In this document: piece after piece, positions 1-8,659 of the stretch
Numbering within the stretch: position 1 is the first letter of the stretch
Layout: every line of letters begins with the position of its first letter
Assembly (NCBI GenBank): GCA_964505035.1
Contig: CAZDGK010000011.1
Coordinates: 1-30,096, forward strand
Source: CAZDGK01 sp964505035
Lineage (GTDB): Bacteria; Patescibacteriota; Saccharimonadia; UBA4664
Reading direction: 5' to 3'
Length of the DNA stretch: 30,096 bases
Translations under genes and position numbers: made by a program
Notes under the pieces: generated by a model
What the model was told of the DNA's origin: nothing
The model's input: only the letters and a program-made list of their open reading frames with translations
The model's database searches: none

Positions 1-274
1 CCAGCAGCACCGCCGCCTTGGGCTGCCGCTCCACCGTGTTGTTGTCGGTATCCAGGCGGTTAGCATACTCCTTGCCCTTAGGCGTGAGCCGGTACTGTCC
101 GCGCCCCACTCGCTCAATAAACCCCACTTCCAGCAGCCGGTTGATGTGGAAGGTGAAGTGGTCGCTGGTCAAGCCGGTCGGACCCTGCAGCTGCGCGAAC
201 CCGGCCGATGGCCGAAATAACAGCTCGCGCAATATCGCGGTTTGGGCGGCATGGATATTGACCTCGTGACTCAC
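1..274 (-). CDS. NUDIX hydrolase with N-terminal winged-helix domain (3' part outside window)
   Basis: Only the first 91 codons are in the window. The GTG start at 274 has an AGGAG Shine-Dalgarno 7 nt upstream. The visible part is a winged-helix domain: an opening helix (HAAQTAILRELLFRPSAGF), a recognition-helix region with SDHFTFHINRLLEVGFIE, a wing (RVGRGQYRLTPKGKEYANRL), and then the linker TDNNTVERQPKAAVLL. From family knowledge this N-terminus, ending in ERQPK followed by a hydrophobic strand, precedes a NUDIX pyrophosphatase domain in many CPR proteins. The NUDIX box itself lies beyond base 1, so the hydrolase call is inferred and a plain MarR/PadR-like regulator remains possible. Confidence 0.65.
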   Translation of the reverse strand, partial: MSHEVNIHAAQTAILRELLFRPSAGFAQLQGPTGLTSDHFTFHINRLLEVGFIERVGRGQYRLTPKGKEYANRLDTDNNTVERQPKAAVLL

Positions 275-368
275 CGGCTCACTCCTGTTATGCCGGTAGT
301 ATACGACTGCCGTGCCGAGGCATTCTAGTAAAGTCGGCTTTAGGTATAGCCATTCGCTAATTTGCACC

Positions 369-397
369 TTGAGCCAACTCCGTTCATCAGGTAGAAT
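369..397 (+). promoter_or_regulatory. sigma70-type promoter of the 439..798 gene
   Basis: TTGAGC (369-374), a 17-bp spacer and TAGAAT (392-397). It lies about 40 bp upstream of the ATG at 439, leaving room for a leader with a strong Shine-Dalgarno. Confidence 0.5.
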
Positions 398-438
398 GCG
401 GCCAGCCCAACCCCACCGAGGAAGGGAAGGAGGTTGAC

Positions 439-798
439 ATGGCCAACATCGATACGGCGCACTGGCGCCGCTATCTGGACAAGCTCTTCGCCAAGCGATC
501 GATCGAGACAGACACCATCGACGATCTCGCCTTTGATGTCTATCTGCTGCTGCGCGATCTGGCGCAGCGCAACGACTCGGATCCGGACGACAAGTGGACG
601 AAGCGGTTCGACCGCTTCTGCATCACCTGGAACGCCAGCACCAAGTGGTTCGAGCCGATCGCCCAGGCCTTCCCGGTGCCGTCCGAACAGGACGCCGCCG
701 CTCAGGAGCTGCGCAAGGCCGCGCTCGACTGGTTCGCCAGCGGCGCCCCGGTCGCGGCCCTCAGCGACGACGGCCAATCCGTCCGCTGTGCCGCCTAG
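439..798 (+). CDS. small cytoplasmic protein of unknown function, 119 aa
   Basis: I do not recognise this protein. The start is fixed by an AAGGAGG Shine-Dalgarno just upstream of ATG 439. A longer antisense frame over the same bases has no such signal. The protein is acidic and mostly helical, rich in W, D and A (for example DKWTKRFDRFCITWNASTKWFEPIAQAF around residues 50-77), with no signal peptide or membrane segment. It is monocistronic, with its own promoter and a long downstream hairpin, the same plan as most other small genes here. Two cysteines, near residues 62 and 117, are far apart. The gene is likely real, but its role is unknown. Confidence 0.7.
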   Translation: MANIDTAHWRRYLDKLFAKRSIETDTIDDLAFDVYLLLRDLAQRNDSDPDDKWTKRFDRFCITWNASTKWFEPIAQAFPVPSEQDAAAQELRKAALDWFASGAPVAALSDDGQSVRCAA

Positions 799-835
799 GC
801 AGGTCTAGAGGTGTCCAATGGCTAATGCAACCCTA

Positions 836-880
836 AGGGCGGCTTCGCAGCGTCATCGTTGACGTTTGTGAAGCCGCCCT
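836..880 (+). terminator. long 3' hairpin after the 439..798 gene
   Basis: A 14-bp stem (836-849 with 867-880, one G-T pair) encloses a smaller CGTCA/TGACG hairpin. There is no U-tract on the plus side, so it may stabilise the mRNA or end transcription only weakly. Confidence 0.5.
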
Positions 881-900
881 GCTTCGTCACGCTGAAATCA

Positions 901-929
901 TTTACAATATCGCCAATAAATGGTAGGGT
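901..929 (+). promoter_or_regulatory. promoter of the 967..1788 gene
   Basis: TTTACA (901-906), 17-bp spacer, TAGGGT (924-929). The -35 box is the same as that of the 27464 gene. The ATG lies 38 nt downstream of the -10 box. Confidence 0.5.
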
Positions 930-966
930 AGCCACGCATCGTTTCCGAGACTGAAGGAGGGTATCG

Positions 967-1788
967 ATGCAATTCATGTGGCACCACCTGTTCTGGCTCT
1001 GGCTGTCGGTCGTGTTGATCGGCGCCAGCGGTCTGGACCTGCTGTGGTACGGCGTCGTGGTGCTCCGCGCCAGCGACGTCGACTACGACCCCAAGCGCTG
1101 CGCCGAGCGCAGGCCGCGGGTCGACCTCAAGAAGGCGCTGCGTCGTCGGGCCAGCTGGCCGGCCTTGGGCCTGCCGCTGTGGCTCGTCGCCGTCGTGCTC
1201 TTCGGCGTCCAGTTGCTGTGGTGGTCACTGACGGCCTACGCCGTCATCTCCATCGCCTGGTTCGTCACGGCCCCGCTGCGCAAGATCTGGGGCATGGCGA
1301 TCGCCCGGCGCGTCCACACCAGGACGCAGGGTACCAAGCCGGACACCAGCCTGTGGTACGACGTGGCCTACTACTACTCGTGGGGCTTCGAACTGCCGCA
1401 ACGTCCCGAGGAGCAGGAGTGGTTCGTCGGCAAGTATCGCTGGCTGAACAACTTCCAGAAGCTCTGGTACGTCATCCAGGTGTGGCGGTTCTGGGGCCTG
1501 CCGGCCCTGGCGATCGCCTCGCTGGTCTGGCCGGTCACTGCGGTCTGCGCGATCTTCTACCACCTCGACAACGTGGACGACTACTCGTACATGCGTCCGT
1601 GGTGGCGGTTCGATCAGCACTCCGACCAGCCCAAGAAGCCACATCAGGGCAAGGTCGTCGACGGCGAGGTGGTCACACCGGCCACCGGCACCGCTCCGAC
1701 TGTCGGCTCGGCCGCCGTGGCGCGCTCCAAGCGCAGCTACCCGGCTCCGGACCTCCCGGACCCTGGCCGTACCACCTACACGGGCTGA
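967..1788 (+). CDS. tryptophan-rich multi-pass membrane protein of unknown function, 273 aa
   Basis: The start ATG 967 follows an AAGGAGGG Shine-Dalgarno. About four membrane segments are visible: residues 7-31, 65-85, 88-105 and 173-195. A basic cytoplasmic loop (KKALRRRASWP) lies between the first and second segments. The loop before the last TM is unusually rich in W and Y (LWYDVAYYYSWGFEL, WRFWGLPAL). The last 70 residues are soluble, rich in P, G and T, and end in a basic and proline-rich tail. I see no catalytic motif and do not recognise the family. It is monocistronic: its own promoter lies upstream and a textbook terminator follows the stop. It lies convergent to the large surface-protein gene. 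Confidence 0.75.
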   Translation: MQFMWHHLFWLWLSVVLIGASGLDLLWYGVVVLRASDVDYDPKRCAERRPRVDLKKALRRRASWPALGLPLWLVAVVLFGVQLLWWSLTAYAVISIAWFVTAPLRKIWGMAIARRVHTRTQGTKPDTSLWYDVAYYYSWGFELPQRPEEQEWFVGKYRWLNNFQKLWYVIQVWRFWGLPALAIASLVWPVTAVCAIFYHLDNVDDYSYMRPWWRFDQHSDQPKKPHQGKVVDGEVVTPATGTAPTVGSAAVARSKRSYPAPDLPDPGRTTYTG

Positions 1789-1807
1789 TCAAGCCCACAG
1801 CCAACAC

Positions 1808-1841
1808 CGCCCGCGGGACATTCCCGCGGGCGTTCCTTTTT
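1808..1841 (+). terminator. Rho-independent terminator
   Basis: An 11-bp perfect GC-rich stem (1808-1818 with 1822-1832) with a 3-nt loop is followed by a T-rich tract (TTCCTTTTT). It serves the 967..1788 gene and lies 13 bp from the convergent stop at 1854. Confidence 0.85.
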
Positions 1842-1853
1842 GCTTACGGCGCT

Positions 1854-4800
1854 CTAATACACCCGCAGGTAGTCGAGGTTGCCGCCGTTGCTACCGTTGG
1901 CCGTGGTGCGGATGGTGTTGTTGCCCGCACTCAATGTCACCGCCTTTGTGACCGTGGTCCAGGTGTTCCAGTCGCTGGTGGGGTTAAAGTTTACCGTGCC
2001 CTGCGACGTGCCATTTACTTTAAGCGCCAGCGGCCGGTTCACGCCGGCGCCATTGGCGTAGCGCCATTCCAACGTATACGTACCGGCCGTAGCTACATTT
2101 ACGGTCCATTGGGTGTAATCGTTGCTGCTGTGTTGGTAGTCGCCAAAGCCGCTGCCGCTGTAGCCGGTTTGGCCGCTACTGGCCAGCACCCCGCTCAGCG
2201 TGGCAGACTCGGCCTCATACACCGTTCCGCTCAGCGGTACGTAGCTCAGCTTGGCCACTGCCCCGCCGCCGCTCTCGTAATACTCGTAGCGGATGGTGTG
2301 GTTGCCAGCGGTGAGCGCCTTGGTGCCAAGGTAGGTGGTGGCGCCCTGGTCCACCCAGCCGTTGATCACCAGCTGGTCGTCCACATACAGCCGGATGCCA
2401 TCGTCACCCGTGGCCGTAAATTGGTAGGTGCCGGCCGCAAGATTTACCGTCTTGGTCCACCGCGCCGAGAACAGATCGGGGTCTACGTTGGCGCTAGGCG
2501 AGCCACTGCCCCAGTCGTTGTTGATAGCCGTCTCGCTGCGGGTCACCGTCGGCGAACCCCACATCGAGGTAGTGCCACTAAAGTACTCGGCCAGGTAGTC
2601 GCCGCTGGTCAGCTTGGTGTAATTGAGGCCCACCGTGGCGCCACCGCCGTCCTCAAAGTACTCCAGCGTGACAGTATGCGCGCCGGCCGTCATGGCCTGC
2701 GTCAGTGTGTAGCTCTGCGACTGGTCCTGCCACTTGTCTAGCACCAATGTGCCGTCAATGTAGAGCCGCGTGCCGTCATCGCCCATTACGCTAAAGCCGT
2801 AGGTGGCGGCGTCAAACGTGATCTGTCGCGTCCACCGGGCCGAGAAGTGGTCGGCCGGAATACTGGCATCAGGCGAGCCACTGCCCCAGTCAAAGTTCAG
2901 GTCGGCATCGGTGCGCGTCAACGCCGGTGTGCCGCTCAGGTTTTGGTTGGCGTAGTACTGGGCCGCCCAGCCGCTCGGTGCGGGAGTTGGAGTCGGCGTC
3001 GGAGTAGGGGTTGGGGTAGGGGTAGGCGTTGGTGTAGGAGTAGGCGTTGGAGTTGGCGTGGGTGTCGCCACGGCCGCGTAGCTCAGCTTGGCCACCGCGC
3101 CGCCACCGTTCTCGTAATACTCAAACACCACCGTGTGGTTACCCGCCGTCAGGTTCACCGTGCCCTGGTATTGCGTCGAACCCTGGTCCACCCAGCCGTT
3201 AAACACGCTTGTCCCATCCACAAACAGCCGGATGCCGTCATCGCCAGTGCCCGTAAACTGATAGCTACCAGCCGCAAAGTTAATGGTCTGCGTCCACCGC
3301 GCCGAGAACTGGTCCACGTTCACGCTTGGGTCGGGCGAGCCGCCACCCCAGTCGTTGTTGATGGCCGCTTCATTGCGCGTCAGCACGGGCGTACCGCTCA
3401 GCGACATATTGTTGAAGTACTGGGCCAACCACATACCCGGCTGCGGAGTAGGTGTGGGTGTCGGAGTTGGGGTTGGCGTCGGTGTAGGGGTTGGCGTGGG
3501 AGTACGTGTGGGGGTCGGCGTGGGGGTGGTGCCGTTAAACAAGATGTTGTCCACATCCACCGTCGTCACGTTGGACGCCCAGAACCGCATGCCCACGCGG
3601 CTAAACGCCGCCGTTTTGTCAAAGCCGGCAAAGTCGCCAAGTGGCACCGTTACTGTCTGCCAGCCATCCAGGCCCTGCTGCACATAGTTGGACAGCGCCA
3701 CATATTTCCAGCCGCCCTGGTCCAGGTAGAGCGCCGAGGCGTCGTTACCCAACAATGTCGCACCGTGCAGATTGAGCGACAGCGTTATCGAGTTGTAGCC
3801 CGCCAGCGCCGCCCCGCTCACATTCTTAGAGGCCTCCGCGCTGCCGCCCGCCGGCGTTACCATCTCTAGCACGCCGGTGCCGGCTTGCGTCGGATTGGTC
3901 ACGTTGCCATTGCTCCACCAAGCCCCGATGCCGTTATCGAAATCCTCAAACACCGTGCTGCCACCCGGCGCAGGAGTCGGCGTGGGCGTTGGCGTCGGGA
4001 TGGGGGTAGGCGTAGGTGTCGGTTGCGGCGCCGCGTTCACCGTCACCGTTACGGTCCCAGTGCCGGTCACGTCGCCATCGTTGGCGCTCACCGTCACATT
4101 GTACGTTCCAGTCGCCACGCTTGCACCCGGCGCCAGTCCCAGCGTAGCCGTGCCGTCCCCGTTGTCGGTGAACGTTGCCCAGCTCGGTAGCCCGGCTGCA
4201 TTTAAGGTTAGCGGTTGGTATTCAGCGTCAGTTGTGGCCACTTGCCATGAAAGAACCTGGCCAGCCTGAAGAGTTAACGAGTTTGAGGCAATTTGCGGGG
4301 GTGTGTTTACACTAAAGCTCCAAATATCGCTCCACGGCCCCGGCCCCATGTCATTCGAGTCTTGCGTCTGCCAATAGTACTTGCCCGGCGTCAGGCCATT
4401 CACCGTGAAGGTGCTGGCCGAAGACCAGTCCTGGCTCAGGTCAAATCCATTGTCGCCCCAGAGGTGGAAGCGGTTTTGTGCACTCGTATCCCAGCCGAGT
4501 GTCACACTAGTGGTTGCATTTGGCAGCACAGCGCTGTTAGCGATCGTTGGATTTTGCGGCTGGCCCGGTGGCAGGTGCGGGTAGATGTCGATGGATTGCA
4601 CGCCGGCCTCAAATGGCGGGAATAGGTTGTTCACGCTGCTGTCGGCGTGGTAAGGCGAGCCAGTTTGATTGGGACCGGTGTACAGGACGATGTGGTAGTG
4701 GTTATTGTAAGCGTCGCTAAACAGTACGGAGTCTGCCTTATTGGCCCAGTTAAAATCAGCCAAATTCGTCTTACCGTCTTGGAAAACCTGACATGGTCCA

Positions 4801-6503
4801 CCATAGAAAGAACCTTGGCAGAGCGATATTCCGCCGCGCAGAATCACCTTGGCCGACGTGATCTGGTCGTTGCCCACGCTCCGGCCAGTAAAGTCTGACA
4901 CGTCATCGGTGTACCATTCACAGGTGTTACTCAAGCCGGCGTCCCGGCAGACCTCCACCTTGGCACTTGTCCCCACCTTCATAGACGAAATCGAGTCGTT
5001 CGGTAGCCCGATCGCGCCCGAGTCGTTGTACGTGCCAATTTCCTTGATCACGCATTGCCCGCCAAAGTTTGGGTCCTGATAGAAGTTCACCTCCATGGGT
5101 CCGGGCGCGGCACAGTTACCGGCTTGGGCATATCCGCCTACCACTGCCGCGGACGAAATCTGCATTGTCCCCACGCTCGTGCCGCTCAGGTCCTCGATGT
5201 TCTGCGTCGTCCATTGGCATGTGTTGCTAAGGCCAGCATCCCGGCACAGCTCCACATTCACGCCTCCACCAACATGCACCGACTGGATAGAATCATTTGG
5301 CAGTCCAATCGCCGTGGGGTCAGCGTAGTTCCCAATTCCCTTGATCACACATGAACCGCCGCCGTTAGTACCGGTATAGAAGGCTGCCTGATTCACTCCC
5401 GGCGCACAGGATGGAGCTGGCTGTGTGGTTGTTGGCGTTCCTGTCGGGGCCGTCGTCTTACTTCCGGGGGCATACAGATAAGACTTGACACCGTTCGGTG
5501 CATAATTTGCTTTGCTGATGGAGTCCCATACGTCAAAACTGACCCTAACTTCGCCTGCTGGAACGCCACTCAGATTCCAAGGGCAATTGTACTTACCGTT
5601 CACAGCACTCGAGTAAGCCACGCTACATACTATTTGCCACGGCCCGCTTACTGGACCCAGTGCCGGCCACCATGCGGTAAAGTTCACTAAACTAACTGGG
5701 TTGCTCCCAGCACTGGCTGTTGCGCTCAGATTAATCGGTCCACCAATGGTTGACCCGGATACTGGTGTTGGTTGAGTCCACATTCCGCCTGGTCCTTGCG
5801 TAGAGGAAGGAGTGGAAGAGGTCAACGTGGGGATCAGAATGGTGAACTCATTCGACAAGTCGGCGCTGCCGTATGGCGGACCGATCGGGATCTGATCAAT
5901 CCCCTTATTTTCGCAGCTATACTCGTAGCTTCCATCCGGGTTAGGTAAGGTGCTAACCCTCCATACATACGAGGAGAAATCCGCTCCAAAGGCCACGTAG
6001 GATTGGTTCTGATGAACGACCAATCCTTGTCCCGGAGAAGGCGCAGTGTAGAGGTTAAGTCCAAACGCCTGACTTTGTGTACTAAGTGGCTGGTCGGCTA
6101 ATTTGGGTCGATCGACATAATTGTTAACCTGGGAGATCACGTTGCCATCTGAGTGCACGGCATAACCAAAGTCGGCGAAATAACCCCCGGCCAGACTGCC
6201 GGCACAAGCCAAAGGCGGCGTACCGCCTTCTACGGTAATCTTGTCTACTGAGGCATTGCCATTGCTTAACGCAGTCACCGCCACCTTGAACTGTACATTT
6301 AGAAACTCGGTTGAGCTCCAATAGGGTTGAGTTGTAAAAACCTGTTGTTCAGCTGCCGCCGCCGGCAGCGCCGGCCACACCGCAAACTGGGCCACAATCC
6401 AAAAAACGGTCACCATAGCAGTGACCACACGACCAGCACGCCCCACACCCTCAGAAGACTTAACTAACCATGACCGGACCGACTGTGCAATCTCGCGCAG
6501 CAT
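1854..6503 (-). CDS. giant secreted mosaic surface protein (crystallin, Ig-like, CBM and PA14 domains), 1549 aa
   Basis: A signal peptide spans residues 1-51 (hydrophobic 26-47, then AAAA|E). Domains in order: a beta-rich N-terminal region; an Ig-like segment about 245-345; two beta/gamma-crystallin-like repeats about 373-465 and 470-560, with NDSIQS at 403-408 and the canonical Ca-binding form NDSISS at 502-507; a degenerate third about 562-640; a fibronectin-III-like domain about 642-733; an Ig-like domain about 734-822; a PT linker; a jelly-roll CBM-like domain 847-990; a PT linker; PA14; a PT linker; two further PA14 domains to about 1420 (each with GDDG[IT]RL); and a CBM6/35-like domain 1428-1549 ending in YLRVY. 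No LPXTG or C-terminal TM is seen. From family knowledge, PA14 and CBM modules bind glycans, so adhesion to host or matrix polysaccharide is inferred. ATG 6503 has an AGGAGG Shine-Dalgarno 6 nt upstream. Confidence 0.9.
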   Translation of the reverse strand: MLREIAQSVRSWLVKSSEGVGRAGRVVTAMVTVFWIVAQFAVWPALPAAAAEQQVFTTQPYWSSTEFLNVQFKVAVTALSNGNASVDKITVEGGTPPLACAGSLAGGYFADFGYAVHSDGNVISQVNNYVDRPKLADQPLSTQSQAFGLNLYTAPSPGQGLVVHQNQSYVAFGADFSSYVWRVSTLPNPDGSYEYSCENKGIDQIPIGPPYGSADLSNEFTILIPTLTSSTPSSTQGPGGMWTQPTPVSGSTIGGPINLSATASAGSNPVSLVNFTAWWPALGPVSGPWQIVCSVAYSSAVNGKYNCPWNLSGVPAGEVRVSFDVWDSISKANYAPNGVKSYLYAPGSKTTAPTGTPTTTQPAPSCAPGVNQAAFYTGTNGGGSCVIKGIGNYADPTAIGLPNDSIQSVHVGGGVNVELCRDAGLSNTCQWTTQNIEDLSGTSVGTMQISSAAVVGGYAQAGNCAAPGPMEVNFYQDPNFGGQCVIKEIGTYNDSGAIGLPNDSISSMKVGTSAKVEVCRDAGLSNTCEWYTDDVSDFTGRSVGNDQITSAKVILRGGISLCQGSFYGGPCQVFQDGKTNLADFNWANKADSVLFSDAYNNHYHIVLYTGPNQTGSPYHADSSVNNLFPPFEAGVQSIDIYPHLPPGQPQNPTIANSAVLPNATTSVTLGWDTSAQNRFHLWGDNGFDLSQDWSSASTFTVNGLTPGKYYWQTQDSNDMGPGPWSDIWSFSVNTPPQIASNSLTLQAGQVLSWQVATTDAEYQPLTLNAAGLPSWATFTDNGDGTATLGLAPGASVATGTYNVTVSANDGDVTGTGTVTVTVNAAPQPTPTPTPIPTPTPTPTPAPGGSTVFEDFDNGIGAWWSNGNVTNPTQAGTGVLEMVTPAGGSAEASKNVSGAALAGYNSITLSLNLHGATLLGNDASALYLDQGGWKYVALSNYVQQGLDGWQTVTVPLGDFAGFDKTAAFSRVGMRFWASNVTTVDVDNILFNGTTPTPTPTRTPTPTPTPTPTPTPTPTPTPQPGMWLAQYFNNMSLSGTPVLTRNEAAINNDWGGGSPDPSVNVDQFSARWTQTINFAAGSYQFTGTGDDGIRLFVDGTSVFNGWVDQGSTQYQGTVNLTAGNHTVVFEYYENGGGAVAKLSYAAVATPTPTPTPTPTPTPTPTPTPTPTPTPTPAPSGWAAQYYANQNLSGTPALTRTDADLNFDWGSGSPDASIPADHFSARWTRQITFDAATYGFSVMGDDGTRLYIDGTLVLDKWQDQSQSYTLTQAMTAGAHTVTLEYFEDGGGATVGLNYTKLTSGDYLAEYFSGTTSMWGSPTVTRSETAINNDWGSGSPSANVDPDLFSARWTKTVNLAAGTYQFTATGDDGIRLYVDDQLVINGWVDQGATTYLGTKALTAGNHTIRYEYYESGGGAVAKLSYVPLSGTVYEAESATLSGVLASSGQTGYSGSGFGDYQHSSNDYTQWTVNVATAGTYTLEWRYANGAGVNRPLALKVNGTSQGTVNFNPTSDWNTWTTVTKAVTLSAGNNTIRTTANGSNGGNLDYLRVY
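2982..3067 (-). repeat. PT-dipeptide linker repeat, third copy
   Basis: A degenerate 6-bp tandem repeat (GGNGTN on the plus strand) encodes alternating Pro-Thr between the first two PA14 domains. The third base varies freely, so selection appears to act on the protein. Confidence 0.85.
3444..3530 (-). repeat. PT-dipeptide linker repeat, second copy
   Basis: The same GGNGTN hexamer array, here encoding the linker between the CBM-like domain and the first PA14 domain. One Arg interrupts the Pro-Thr pattern. Confidence 0.85.
3971..4024 (-). repeat. PT-dipeptide linker repeat, first copy
   Basis: A shorter GGNGTN array with one Ile interruption, linking the Ig-like domain to the CBM-like domain. 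Confidence 0.8.
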
Positions 6504-6551
6504 GGCGAACCTCCTTCTATACTCGGCGGGCCGAGTCCTGGTAAATGTCTA

Positions 6552-6566
6552 GCGCCTGAGAGGCGC
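6552..6566 (-). promoter_or_regulatory. 5'-UTR inverted repeat of the giant surface-protein gene
   Basis: GCGCCT (6552-6557), a 3-nt loop and AGGCGC (6561-6566). It lies between the predicted transcription start and the Shine-Dalgarno, so it could be a leader hairpin or an operator. Confidence 0.4.
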
Positions 6567-6587
6567 CTGAAAGAACGATTTGCCCTA

Positions 6588-6615
6588 ACTATAGTCACAA
6601 ATAGCAAGAACGCAA
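6588..6615 (-). promoter_or_regulatory. promoter of the giant surface-protein gene
   Basis: Read on the minus strand: TTGCGT (6615-6610), 16-bp spacer, TATAGT (6593-6588). The leader to ATG 6503 is about 75 nt. Confidence 0.55.
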
Positions 6616-6678
6616 TGACGGATCTCACAAAAACGCGCGCTGCCTGGCCAAAATTCCCGAGCCATCAGCCTCAAAGTC

Positions 6679-6687
6679 TGGTACAAT
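6679..6687 (+). promoter_or_regulatory. extended -10 promoter of alaS, leaderless
   Basis: TGG followed by TACAAT (6682-6687). Only 7 nt separate the -10 box from ATG 6695, so transcription should begin at or beside the start codon. There is no Shine-Dalgarno and no good -35 box. Confidence 0.65.
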
Positions 6688-6694
6688 AGCGCGC

Positions 6695-8650
6695 ATGACC
6701 GCCCAAGACATCCGCAAAGCCTACTTCAAATACATGGCCGACCGTGGCCACGCCATCATTCCGCGCGACAACCTGGTGCCCAAGGAAGACCCAACCACCC
6801 TGTTCGTGGGCTCCGGCATGCAGCCATTGCTGCCGTACCTACTCGGCCAGCCGCACCCCGCCGGCAAGCAGGTCGCTGACTCGCAGACGGCCTTCCGCGC
6901 CGAAGACATCGACGAGGTCGGCGACAACCGCCACACCACGCTCTTCGAGATGCTCGGCAACTGGAGCTTCGGCACCTACTTCAAGGCCGAGCAGCTGCCA
7001 TGGTTCTGGGAGTTCCTCACTGGCGTCGTCGGTCTCGACCCCGACCGGCTCTACGTCACCGTCTTTGCTGGCGACCCCGACAATCACATCCCTCAGGACG
7101 ACGAGTCTAAAGACATTTGGGTGCGTCTCTTTGCCCAGAAGGGCATAACGGCCGAGTCCGCGCACATCGGATCCGAGAAAGCTGGGTACGACCGCGGCAT
7201 CAAGCCCGATGAGCGCATTTTCTACTACGACGCCAAGAAGAACTGGTGGTCTCGCGCCGGCGTCCCGGCCAACATGCCCGCTGGTGAGCCCGGCGGCCCC
7301 GACTCCGAGGTGTTCTACGAATTCCCGCACATCGAGCACAACCCCGAGTTCGGCAAGCATTGCCATCCCAACTGCGATTGCGGCCGCTTCATCGAGGTCG
7401 GCAACTCGGTCTTCATGCAATATATTAAGAATGACAAAGGCGGCTTTGATGAGCTACCGCAGCGCAATGTGGACTTTGGCGGGGGACTGGAGCGTATCGC
7501 CCAGGCCGTGGAAGGCTCTGGCGACATGTTCCGCATTAGTGTTATTTGGCCAATTATCCAAAAGCTCGAGCAGCTCAGCGGCTTCCGCTACGACCAAAAC
7601 CCCGGCGCCATGCGCATCATTGCCGATCACCTGCGCAGCTGCGTCTGGCTGGCCGTCGATGGCGTCGTGCCGTCCAACACCGCGCAGGGCTACGTCATGC
7701 GCCGCTTCCTGCGCCGCGCCATCCGCCAGGCCCTGGCGCTGGACCTCAAAGAAGACTTCCTGGAGCTGGTGGTGCCTGTCATCGTCGATCTCTACCGCGA
7801 CGACTTCCCTGAGATGGCGGACAACGAGAAGGCGGTCATCGACACGCTGGTGCGCGAAGAGCAGCAGTTCCGCAAGACGCTCGAGCGCGGCGTCAGGCTG
7901 ATCGAGCACGAGTTCCTGACCGTCGTCGGACCCATCGAACCCGCCGGCAAGGACCAAGTCAAAGTCCAGGTCCAGCCCATCGACGGCAAAGTCATGACTG
8001 GCGAGGACATCTTCCGCCTGTTCGACACCTACGGCTTCCCCTACGAATTATCCCTCGAGGAAGCCCATCGCTTCGGCATCCCCGTCGACCAGCAATGGCG
8101 CGAGTCGTTCGATAAGCTCCTAGCTGAGCAAAAAGACCGCTCCCGCACCGCCACCGCCGGTCAGTTCAAGGGCGGCCTGGCTGACCACTCCGAAATGTCC
8201 ACCAAGTACCACACCGCCACCCACCTCATGTACAAGGCGCTGCGCCTCGTCCTGGGTGACCACGTCATCCAGCGCGGCTCCAATATCACGCCCGAGCGCC
8301 TGCGCTTCGACTTTAGCCATTCCGACAAAATGACCCCCGAGCAGATCAAGCAGGTCGAGGATATCGTCAACGAGCAGATCGCCAAGGATTGGCCCATGGG
8401 CTTCCGCGAGGAACCCACCAAGGAGGCGCTGGCATCGGGCGTCATGGGTGCGTTTGGCGACCGCTATGGCGACATCGTCAAGATTTACACCGTCGGCGAC
8501 CCTGATGGGGCGCACTACTCGCGCGAAATCTGTGGCGGCCCGCACGTTGAGCACACCGGCACCCTCGCCGAGGGCGGCAAAACGTTCAAAATCAAGAAAG
8601 AAGAATCCAGCTCGGCCGGCGTCCGCCGCATCAAGGCCGTCCTGGAGTAA
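6695..8650 (+). CDS. alaS: alanyl-tRNA synthetase, C-terminally short form, 651 aa
   Basis: This enzyme charges tRNA-Ala in the cytosol and clears mischarged Ser/Gly. The class II catalytic core is clear: the N-terminal block, VGSGMQPLLPYLLG at about 38-51 and GDNRHTTLFEMLGNWSFG at 76-93, followed by the tRNA-recognition helices. The editing domain keeps its metal ligands H506 and H510 (HTATH) and C613 and H617 (CGGPH, where many homologues have CGGTH), and ends with SSAGVRRIKAV. The protein stops there, whereas typical bacterial AlaRS is about 870 residues, so the C-terminal DHHA1/C-Ala domain is absent. A His/Cys cluster (HCHPNCDCG, near 221-229) sits in the catalytic region. Two tRNA-Ala genes lie in this window, and the complete one carries the G3-U70 identity pair. 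Confidence 0.95.
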   Translation: MTAQDIRKAYFKYMADRGHAIIPRDNLVPKEDPTTLFVGSGMQPLLPYLLGQPHPAGKQVADSQTAFRAEDIDEVGDNRHTTLFEMLGNWSFGTYFKAEQLPWFWEFLTGVVGLDPDRLYVTVFAGDPDNHIPQDDESKDIWVRLFAQKGITAESAHIGSEKAGYDRGIKPDERIFYYDAKKNWWSRAGVPANMPAGEPGGPDSEVFYEFPHIEHNPEFGKHCHPNCDCGRFIEVGNSVFMQYIKNDKGGFDELPQRNVDFGGGLERIAQAVEGSGDMFRISVIWPIIQKLEQLSGFRYDQNPGAMRIIADHLRSCVWLAVDGVVPSNTAQGYVMRRFLRRAIRQALALDLKEDFLELVVPVIVDLYRDDFPEMADNEKAVIDTLVREEQQFRKTLERGVRLIEHEFLTVVGPIEPAGKDQVKVQVQPIDGKVMTGEDIFRLFDTYGFPYELSLEEAHRFGIPVDQQWRESFDKLLAEQKDRSRTATAGQFKGGLADHSEMSTKYHTATHLMYKALRLVLGDHVIQRGSNITPERLRFDFSHSDKMTPEQIKQVEDIVNEQIAKDWPMGFREEPTKEALASGVMGAFGDRYGDIVKIYTVGDPDGAHYSREICGGPHVEHTGTLAEGGKTFKIKKEESSSAGVRRIKAVLE

Positions 8651-8659
8651 GAATTCAAT

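Noticed and set aside
978..2741. 587-codon plus-strand frame running through two genes
   Set aside because: It crosses the strong terminator at 1808-1841 and is out of frame with the membrane protein and antisense to the mosaic protein. Its composition is that of a shadow frame.
3920..3930. Another copy of the GCTCCACCA island core
   Set aside because: A TTGCTCCACCA match lies inside the coding sequence of the mosaic protein without the AAGGAATTATT part, so it is a chance match.
2982..4024. CRISPR-like or minisatellite array from the repeated GGNGTN tracts
   Set aside because: The hexamers are degenerate only at codon third positions and encode Pro-Thr linkers in frame. There are no spacers.
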